From assembly GCF_000740775.1 (NCBI RefSeq), contig NZ_JFGS01000011.1, positions 62,001 through 126,000 on the forward strand: a stretch of 64,000 nucleotides of DNA. Reading direction: 5' to 3'. Shown here in pieces: positions 57,789 through 64,000 of this stretch. The position numbers and the translations under genes are program-made. This stretch comes from Haematobacter missouriensis (GTDB lineage: Bacteria; Pseudomonadota; Alphaproteobacteria; Rhodobacterales; Rhodobacteraceae). The notes below the pieces were generated by a model. That model was not told where the DNA came from. It made no database searches and saw nothing but the letters and a program-made list of their open reading frames with translations. Every line of letters starts with the position of its first letter. Position 1 is the first letter of the stretch.

Positions 57789-59915
57789 ATGGCGATCTTG
57801 GACGAGGGACAGCACCGACGTGGCTTTACGCGGAGCGGAGGCGGCGCTTCTTGGCGTATTTCGGCGCTTCTGGGCCTTCCGTTGGACGGTCTTGCGCGGG
57901 CACGGGGGCGGCTGTTCCCCTTCGTCCCGGTACTGCTGGGCTTGGGCATCGCGTGGTATCTGGCGCTTCTCCGGGAGCCGTCTCACGTCTTTGTCTGGGC
58001 GGCGGTGATTCTCTGCGCCGCTTCCGCCGCGCTCTGGCTCCGGGGGCCTCACCGCTGGCGGCCGGTGGCGGCGGTGCCCTGCCTCGTGCTGGCAGGGTTC
58101 CTGCTGATCCTGCTTCGCTCCCATATGGTCGCGGCACCCGTGCTCTCCTTCCGCTACTACGGCCCTGTCGAGGGGCGTCTCGTGGAGATCGACCGTTCGG
58201 GAAGCGACCGTCTCCGCCTGACTCTGGATCAGGTGACGCTGGCCCGCGTGGCGCCCGGCCGAACGCCGGAGCGGGTGCGCATATCGCTGATGGAGGAGCC
58301 GGGGCGTGCCCTCGCGCCGGGAACGCGCGTCATGCTCACCGGTCATCTCTCCCCGCCCGGCCGCCCGACGGAGCCCGGCGGCTTCGATTTCCGCCGCACC
58401 GCCTGGTTCGAACGGCTGGGCGCCGTGGGCTACAGCCGGACCCCGGTGATGACGCTGGCGCCCTCGCAGAATGATCTCGGCTTGCTCATAGACCGTATCC
58501 GCATGACGCTTTCCGCCGCTATCCGCGCGCATATCCCGGGCGATGCCGGGGGGTTCGCGGCGGCCGTCACCACCGGCGACCGCTCTGGTATTTCTGCTGC
58601 CGCGAACGATGCGATGCGGGATTCCAACCTCTCTCACCAGCTTTCGATTTCGGGCATGCACATGAGCATGCTTGCGGCCTTCATCTTTGCCGTTGTGCGG
58701 CGCGGTCTGGCCTTGATGCCGGGAGCGGCGCTGCGTCTGCCGACCAAGAAGATCGCCGCGGCAATCGCGCTTGCCGCCTCCGCTTTCTATCTCGCCCTGG
58801 CGGGGCGGGATGTGGCGACAGAGCGTGCCTTCGTCATGGTGGCCGTCATGCTGATCGCGGTGATATGTGACCGGCGCGCCCTTTCGCTCCGCTCCATTGC
58901 GCTGGCCGGGGTGATCGTTCTCACGCTGCGGCCCGAGAGCCTGACCAACGCCGGGTTCCAGATGTCCTTTGCCGCAACCGCAGCGCTCGTCATCGCCTTC
59001 GGCTGGATTTCCGGCAGGACCCGCCCTTGGCCAAGATGGAGCGACGGGACGATCATGCTGCTCTTTTCCTCCTCCGTCGCCGGGGGGGCGACGATGCCTT
59101 TCACTGCGGCGATCTTCAATCGAGTGGTGAATTATGGCTTGCTCGCCAATCTGCTGGCCAGCCCGTTGATGGGCGTGCTCGTCATGCCGTTTGCCGTGGT
59201 TGCGCTGCTGCTCGCGCCGCTGGGGCTTGAGACGGTTCCCCTGTGGCTGGTCGGGCTGGGCTCGCAGGGCGTTCTCCGTGTGGCGGAGACGGTGGCCGGA
59301 CTTGACGGAGTGGTTTCCGCTGTTCGGATCCCGCCGCCCGGAGCGCTACCGCTGGTTGTTGTGTCCCTCCTCTGGCTCACCCTCTGGCCTGGACCTTCAC
59401 GATGGGCGGGCATGGTGCCCCTGCTGATGGGGGGCTGGCTTTTCTGGCAGGGTGCAGCCCGCCCGCTCGTACTGATTTCGGAGAGCGGTGCCGTCTCCGG
59501 CCTCCTCACCGCCGAAGGTCGGGCGCTGTCGCGCGGGCGGGGCGATGCTTTTGCGGTTACCGGCTGGCTGCAGCGGGATGGCGATCTCGCAAATGCCGAA
59601 GTCGCCGCGCGGCGACCGGGTATGGTGCGTGACGGGAGTGTCGTCCGGTATCGTGCCGCGGATCGGGAGCTCGTCCATATCACCGGGCGGGGTGCCGCCG
59701 ACCTCGTTCGGGAGAATTGCCGCGATGGGACCATTGTCCTTACCTCCATTCGCTTGCCGAAAGCGATGTCCGCTTCGCAGCAAGGGCCGTGTGACATCAT
59801 CGACGGGGCGGCGCTCGAACGATCAGGGGCGTTGGCGCTTCACGCAAAGGGAGGCGTCCTGCGCATCCTGAGTGTCGTCGAAGCGAGCGGAGAACGTCTT
59901 TGGACCCGCCCGTAA
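57789..59915 (+). CDS. comEC: ComEC/Rec2 family DNA-uptake membrane protein
   Basis: 708-residue multi-helix membrane protein. An N-terminal region with helices and the DUF4131-like soluble segment (VEGRLVEIDRSGSDRLRLTLDQV) is followed by the Competence domain with the hallmark LSISGMHMSMLAAFIFAVVRRG near residue 285 and YLALAGRDVATERAFVMVAVML. The C-terminal ~150 residues are soluble but lack an obvious HxHxDH metal site, so the MBL domain of Bacillus ComEC is missing or degenerate. It would form the DNA channel across the inner membrane. Start at 57789. Confidence 0.9.
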   Translation: MAILDEGQHRRGFTRSGGGASWRISALLGLPLDGLARARGRLFPFVPVLLGLGIAWYLALLREPSHVFVWAAVILCAASAALWLRGPHRWRPVAAVPCLVLAGFLLILLRSHMVAAPVLSFRYYGPVEGRLVEIDRSGSDRLRLTLDQVTLARVAPGRTPERVRISLMEEPGRALAPGTRVMLTGHLSPPGRPTEPGGFDFRRTAWFERLGAVGYSRTPVMTLAPSQNDLGLLIDRIRMTLSAAIRAHIPGDAGGFAAAVTTGDRSGISAAANDAMRDSNLSHQLSISGMHMSMLAAFIFAVVRRGLALMPGAALRLPTKKIAAAIALAASAFYLALAGRDVATERAFVMVAVMLIAVICDRRALSLRSIALAGVIVLTLRPESLTNAGFQMSFAATAALVIAFGWISGRTRPWPRWSDGTIMLLFSSSVAGGATMPFTAAIFNRVVNYGLLANLLASPLMGVLVMPFAVVALLLAPLGLETVPLWLVGLGSQGVLRVAETVAGLDGVVSAVRIPPPGALPLVVVSLLWLTLWPGPSRWAGMVPLLMGGWLFWQGAARPLVLISESGAVSGLLTAEGRALSRGRGDAFAVTGWLQRDGDLANAEVAARRPGMVRDGSVVRYRAADRELVHITGRGAADLVRENCRDGTIVLTSIRLPKAMSASQQGPCDIIDGAALERSGALALHAKGGVLRILSVVEASGERLWTRP

Positions 59916-59953
59916 ACCATTGAGCCGCCAACGCTCACCGCTTTCGGCGCTCT

Positions 59954-61057
59954 CTATTTGACCAGCAATTCTGCGTGCAGCGCCCCTGCTGCATTGATGC
60001 TCTTCAGGATGTCGATCATGTCCCGCGGACCGACCCCCAACGCATTGAGGCCCGCCACGACATCCGATAGCGATGTGGAGGCGGAAACCTCTGCCAGCCC
60101 GACACCCGGTTGCTCCTCTATCGAGGCGGAGGACCGCGGCACGATCACCGTCTCGCCCCGTGCGAACGGGTTGGGCTGCACCACCAGGGGGGCTTCCTCC
60201 ACCCGCAGCGTCAAATTGCCCTGCGCGACAGCGACGCGGGAGATGCGGACATCCTGCCCCATCACTATAGTGCCGGAGCGTTGATCAACGACGACGCGCG
60301 CGCGCTGCTGCGGTTCCACCATCAGCGCTTCGATGCGGGTCAACGCATGTGCGGCCGATGCCATTCGCGTCCCGGCGATATCCAGCGCGACCGTGCCCGA
60401 ATCCAGCATTCGGGCCACCGGCCGACCGAAGTCGCCGTTGATTGCCGCCTCAATCCGCGCAGCTGTTGTGAAATCGGGCGCGCGCAGCGCGAGGCGGAGA
60501 GCCTCCAGATCGCCCAGTTCGAAGCCGATCTCCCGTTCCACGCGACCGCCCCCCGGGATGCTGCCGGCCGTCGGGACGCCCTCGGTCACGCTGGCGGCCT
60601 GACCTGCCGCGACCGTTCCGCCGGCTATGATGGTTCCCTGCGCGACGGCGTAGATCTGCCCATCCGCTCCGTTCAGCGGCGTCATCACCAGTGTTCCGCC
60701 CAGAAGGCTTTTTGCATCCCCGATGGTCGAGACGGTGACATCAATCCGCCCCCCCGCCCGCGCAAAAGGTGGGAGCTCTGCGGTTACCAATACCGCTGCG
60801 ACATTCTTGGGGCGAAATTGTTCACCCGTCACGTTCACGCCAAGCCGTTCGAGAATATTGGTCATGATCTCTTCGGTGAAGGGCGAGTTTCTAAGCCCGT
60901 CTCCAGTCCCGTTGAGCCCGACAACCAACCCGTAGCCGACGAGATCATTGCCGCGGACGCCGTCGAACTCCACGAGATCCTTGATGCGGATCGGCCCCGC
61001 GGTTGCAGACAGGGAGAGGATCAGACCAGCCAGTAGAAAGGCGAAGAAACGGATCAT
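59954..61057 (-). CDS. flgI: Flagellar P-ring protein FlgI
   Basis: 367-residue periplasmic protein with signal peptide (MIRFFAFLLAGLILSLSATAG). The P-ring body follows: IKDLVEFDGVRGNDLVGYGLVVGLNGTGDGLRNSPFTEEIMTNILERLGVNV, FARAGGRIDVTVSTIGDAKSLLGGTLVMTPL and the C-terminal VVAGLNALGVGPRDMIDILKSINAAGALHAEL. It surrounds the rod in the peptidoglycan layer. It overlaps flgL by four bases. Confidence 0.98.
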   Translation of the reverse strand: MIRFFAFLLAGLILSLSATAGPIRIKDLVEFDGVRGNDLVGYGLVVGLNGTGDGLRNSPFTEEIMTNILERLGVNVTGEQFRPKNVAAVLVTAELPPFARAGGRIDVTVSTIGDAKSLLGGTLVMTPLNGADGQIYAVAQGTIIAGGTVAAGQAASVTEGVPTAGSIPGGGRVEREIGFELGDLEALRLALRAPDFTTAARIEAAINGDFGRPVARMLDSGTVALDIAGTRMASAAHALTRIEALMVEPQQRARVVVDQRSGTIVMGQDVRISRVAVAQGNLTLRVEEAPLVVQPNPFARGETVIVPRSSASIEEQPGVGLAEVSASTSLSDVVAGLNALGVGPRDMIDILKSINAAGALHAELLVK

Positions 61058-62046
61058 CGCAGATAATTCGTCAGTGTGAGCGAGGAAAGGCGGCCTGTAA
61101 GCTCGTAAAGCAGTTCAAGTTGCTTCTGAGTGGCATCGAGGTCGATCGCGGCATCATACGGGTCTACGCCGGCGATCTCCACCAAACGCGCTTTCGTGGC
61201 CGTTTCTTCTGCCGAGTTCCGCGTGCGCACTGCGTCGATGCGGGCCTCTGTCGTGCCAAGGTCCGCTGCCGCGGCCACGACGCCGTCCGTCGCTTCCGAC
61301 ATGCGAAGTGCGGCGAGACCGATCATCGTACCCCTCTGGGCATCGGGCAGGGAGGCGGAGAGCGCGCCGAGAGCAAGGGCTTCCAATGTTTGCCGGAAGA
61401 CTGGAGCATCTGCACGCAGAGACAGGCTGACCGCCTCTCCCGCGCCGATCTGCACCGGGCTTCGGGCCTGGCTGTCGCCGAGGTAGTAATTGGCGGGCGT
61501 GTCGAACCAGCCGGACACCGTCTCCGCTATGTCTGACGGCGTCTGTGCTCCCGATGCCGAGATGGCGTCCGCGAGACCCGCGAGAATTGCTGCCGCCTCC
61601 TTGATCGCAGGGCCTGACGCCGCCGCGCCGCCGAATACGGGCTGACCGGAGGACTGCATGTTGATGGTCGATACGGCAGCGCCGAAACGCGCGTGAAGAT
61701 CGTTCGCGACCGCGCGTTGCGATGCGGGGTCTTCCGTGCTCGACGCAAGGATGGCGGACTGCCTGCCGGATTCCAGAGATTCCTTCAGAGAAGTCAGCGA
61801 TTCCTGCATTGCGGCGGCTGAAAGCGCGGCCTCTGTCGCCGTTGTTCGCCAGGCGGCAAGGCTCGCCAATCTGGTGTTCAGGCGGCTGTCCAGGCGGTGG
61901 TCTCCCCCAAGGCGCGCGGACCTGTCGATCGGAGCCCCGGTTGTCGCCTCCTGCATGGCGCGTGAAAGCGCTTTCTGTGTCGCTCCCGTGGATTTTCGCA
62001 AGGCAAGGCTGCGGGCCAGATCCCCGATTCCCATTCCACTTGTCAT
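61054..62046 (-). CDS. flgL: Flagellar hook-filament junction protein FlgL (flagellin-like)
   Basis: 330-residue flagellin-like protein. The N- and C-terminal coiled regions that form the D0/D1 core are conserved (MGIGDLARSLALRKSTGATQKALSRAMQEATTG; TTEARIDAVRTRNSAEETATKARLVEIAGVDPYDAAIDLDATQKQLELLYELTGRLSSLTLTNYLR). The middle is variable. Position between flgK and flgI supports FlgL (HAP3) over a filament flagellin. Its ATG shares one base with the flgK stop (TGATG). Confidence 0.9.
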   Translation of the reverse strand: MTSGMGIGDLARSLALRKSTGATQKALSRAMQEATTGAPIDRSARLGGDHRLDSRLNTRLASLAAWRTTATEAALSAAAMQESLTSLKESLESGRQSAILASSTEDPASQRAVANDLHARFGAAVSTINMQSSGQPVFGGAAASGPAIKEAAAILAGLADAISASGAQTPSDIAETVSGWFDTPANYYLGDSQARSPVQIGAGEAVSLSLRADAPVFRQTLEALALGALSASLPDAQRGTMIGLAALRMSEATDGVVAAAADLGTTEARIDAVRTRNSAEETATKARLVEIAGVDPYDAAIDLDATQKQLELLYELTGRLSSLTLTNYLR

Positions 62047-63446
62047 CAGCGTATCCCCAGCAGCGTTTTCATCATCTCGTCGGCGGCCTGAAGGACACGT
62101 GCATTGGCCGCAAATGCCTGCTCCATGAGGAGCAGCTTTTGCATCTCCTCATCGGAGTTGACGCCACGCGCGGCTTCGGCGCTGCGGAGCTGGTCACTTC
62201 GCGCCGTTCTGAAGCTCGCCTCCATCTCCACTGACAGACGCCGGGTAGCCACGCCGGAGAGAAGAGCGGCGGCACTTTCCGTCAGCGGCTTTTCTTTTTC
62301 CATCGCGGTTGAGAGAGCAATAAGCCCGCCTGCGTCACCCGGCCGTTCTGTCGTGGTGCCTGCGCCGTTCCGGATGCGCCACAGCGCCCCTCCCTGATCG
62401 GGATCGTAATCAGCGGCGATGACCAGCCGGCCCGCCAGCCCTGCGCCGCCGGTGCCGGAAGCATCCCGAAAAAGACCCTCGCCATCCGGCGCGAGTGTCT
62501 TTGCGGCGGCATCGAATCGAGCGATCAGATCACCTGCAAGCGCGTCCGCCTCACTTTGCAACGCGGGGGCGAGTTGATCGCGGATGGTCAGCTGCGCCGC
62601 GATCCTACCCTCGCCGACCCGGCCTCCCGCACCGAGGGACAGGGGCTTCCCGTCCAGTGTGACGCCGGAGAGGAGGCCGTTTTCGACCGTCGTAGCAGGC
62701 GTTACATCCCCTGCGGACGAGAAGCCCAGCTTCGCGACCCGTGAGCCTTCCAACAGGGTCGTTCCGTCGCTGAGGTGAAGCGATATACGGCCGTCATCCT
62801 GCAGTGTCTGGCGCACCGGAAGAGCATCGGCGATACCATCAACGAGCCTTTGGCGCTCATCGAGAAGGGTGTTGATATCACTGCCGCGGGCAGCCCCGGC
62901 AACGACGGCACGGTTCAATTCGTCGATGCGCGACAGGTTGGCATTCACCATCCCGACATCTGCTGCGAGCTTCTGGTCAGCGGTAGCACGTGCCTCCTGC
63001 GCAGCCTGTCCGATGCCGTTGATCTTCTCGGCGAGGGCCTTTGCCGCCGACAGCACATCGGCCAGCCGGCTTTCGGAGGAGGGCACGCTGGATGCCATGG
63101 TCAGGGAGGCGCCAAGCCGTGCGAGCCGGGCAGAGAGCGAATCGCCGGAGTCGCTGGTGCCGATGCTGTCCTCCAACGCCTTCAGAAAGGCGGCTTCCAC
63201 CCCCGTTCCCGCGGCCTCAGACTGAGCCTTAAGCCTTTGGAGCGTCAGCGCAGGGTCCACGTCCCGCAGGACGGCCGTGACCCTGACGCCGGTTCCGGCA
63301 TTGCCGGCGATGTTCGAGACGACGACCTCCTGCCGGCTGTAACCCGGGGTCAGGCTGTTCGCGAGGTTGGCCGACACCACGCTCGTCGTGCGACCGACGA
63401 CGGAAAGCCCGCTCGCGGCATTTGAAAGAGCCTGTGAAATGCTCAT
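62046..63446 (-). CDS. flgK: Flagellar hook-associated protein 1, FlgK
   Basis: 466-residue protein. The N-terminal rod-type motif MSISQALSNAASGLSVVGRTTSVVSANLANSLTPGYSRQEVVVSN and the C-terminal GVNSDEEMQKLLLMEQAFAANARVLQAADEMMKTLLGIR are the conserved coiled ends of FlgK. The middle (VNANLSRIDELNRAV, LLDERQRLVDGIADAL) matches HAP1. It joins hook and filament. It starts five bases after the flgE stop. Confidence 0.96.
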   Translation of the reverse strand: MSISQALSNAASGLSVVGRTTSVVSANLANSLTPGYSRQEVVVSNIAGNAGTGVRVTAVLRDVDPALTLQRLKAQSEAAGTGVEAAFLKALEDSIGTSDSGDSLSARLARLGASLTMASSVPSSESRLADVLSAAKALAEKINGIGQAAQEARATADQKLAADVGMVNANLSRIDELNRAVVAGAARGSDINTLLDERQRLVDGIADALPVRQTLQDDGRISLHLSDGTTLLEGSRVAKLGFSSAGDVTPATTVENGLLSGVTLDGKPLSLGAGGRVGEGRIAAQLTIRDQLAPALQSEADALAGDLIARFDAAAKTLAPDGEGLFRDASGTGGAGLAGRLVIAADYDPDQGGALWRIRNGAGTTTERPGDAGGLIALSTAMEKEKPLTESAAALLSGVATRRLSVEMEASFRTARSDQLRSAEAARGVNSDEEMQKLLLMEQAFAANARVLQAADEMMKTLLGIR

Positions 63447-63451
63447 CGGGT

Positions 63452-64000
63452 CTACCGCTTGATGTTCGTGGTTTCCTGCAGCATCTCATCCACGGTCTGA
63501 ATGACCTTGGCGTTCGAAGAATAGGCGCGCTGGGTTTGGATGAGCTGCGTCAACTCGCTTGCGACATCCGTAGCCGACTCTTCCCGGGCAAAGCCTGTCA
63601 CGCCACCGACCGGCCCTTTGCCCGCGTCCCAGAGAAACATCGGACCACTTTGCGAAGACAGTCGGAATGTCTGGTTGCTGCCCGCCTGCAGGCCGTTCGG
63701 GTTGGGAACGTCGATGACGGGCACCTGATAGATCGTGCGGGTACTGCCGTTGTCGTAGATCGCATTCAGCCTGCCGTCGGCGGTGAATTCGACGGAGGAG
63801 AGGTTGCCGACCGGAGAGCCGTCTTTCTCGCTGGGGCGGGTTGCGAACGTGTCCGACAGTTGGGTTAGCCCGCTGTTCGAGCCGAGAGTGCCGATCCCGA
63901 TGGCGATGCTGCCGCTTGCCGTCGTCAGGTTGAGCTTGCCCGTCGCCGCATCGTAACCGGGCGTGTTCACGCCGCCCGTCACGGCGACTGAGGCAAGGGT
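63452..64000 (-). CDS. flgE: Flagellar hook protein FlgE, C-terminal part
   Basis: The reading frame is open to the window edge, so only the last ~182 residues are visible. They contain VEFTADGRLNAIYDNGSTRTIYQVPVIDVPNPNGLQ and the conserved C-terminal helix DVASELTQLIQTQRAYSSNAKVIQTVDEMLQETTNIKR that ends hook and rod proteins. Immediately upstream of flgK, so the order is flgE-K-L-I. Confidence 0.92.
   Translation of the reverse strand, partial: TLASVAVTGGVNTPGYDAATGKLNLTTASGSIAIGIGTLGSNSGLTQLSDTFATRPSEKDGSPVGNLSSVEFTADGRLNAIYDNGSTRTIYQVPVIDVPNPNGLQAGSNQTFRLSSQSGPMFLWDAGKGPVGGVTGFAREESATDVASELTQLIQTQRAYSSNAKVIQTVDEMLQETTNIKR

Overview
The window is about 64 kb of GC-rich chromosomal DNA from an alphaproteobacterium, most likely of the Rhodobacterales (Rhodobacteraceae/Roseobacter group). 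The evidence is the gene content and order: SPOR protein-dac-tmk-holB-tatD-MBL, amidase-dapC-ftsK-lolA, purL-bolA-grxD, argC-ccmE...ccmF-ccmH and flgE-K-L-I. Other indicators are Rhodobacterales-type ArgC and FadJ-like sequences, a serC leader of the alphaproteobacterial type, a VPLPA-CTERM protein and a holin/muramidase pair resembling gene-transfer-agent lysis genes. Genus cannot be decided from the window. No rRNA, tRNA, CRISPR array, complete IS element or prophage was seen.

Layout. 1-5841 (+): cell wall and replication operon (broken SPOR end, D-Ala carboxypeptidase, tmk, holB, tatD, MBL hydrolase, AEC permease). 6217-9146 (-): serine synthesis (serC, serA). 9366-14659 (+): five-gene acyl-CoA oxidation cluster (short-chain dehydrogenase, thiolase, FadJ-like protein lacking its NAD domain, enoyl-CoA hydratase, acyl-CoA dehydrogenase). 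14708-21473 (-): uptake and catabolic operon (RpiR regulator, class III transaminase, BKACE enzyme, TAXI receptor, fused TRAP permease). 21605-25596 (+): cytochrome c', a second AEC permease, UPF0178, HAD hydrolase, ornithine cyclodeaminase-like protein. 25593-30156: MFS carrier, glycosyltransferase-like protein, zapE, hspQ, SLT lipoprotein. 30278-36618 (-): lolA, ftsK, dapC-type transaminase, amidase. 36746-37972 (+): ubiquinone-type hydroxylase, followed by a tandem hairpin repeat array. 38425-43270 (-): eda, grxD, bolA, purL, lysR. 43522-52017 (+): murI, VPLPA-CTERM protein, argC, ccmE, lysis pair, ccmF, ccmH, enoyl-CoA hydratase. 52289-57689 (-): tonB, exbD, exbB, gltA, gltX. 57789-59915 (+): comEC. 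59954-64000 (-): flagellar flgI, flgL, flgK and the end of flgE.

Most genes are core metabolism or cell-envelope functions. The less ordinary parts are: the TAXI-TRAP/transaminase/BKACE operon facing a CoA-oxidation cluster, which could together form a pathway for an unidentified amino compound; a FadJ-like protein that has lost its NAD-binding domain but keeps both hydratase glutamates; a family of about 135-160 bp intergenic elements with GGCTGCTGAAAA-like inverted ends (four copies), two of which bracket the lysis pair inside the ccm cluster; a seven-unit hairpin array after the ubiH-like gene; and a possible small RNA after lysR.
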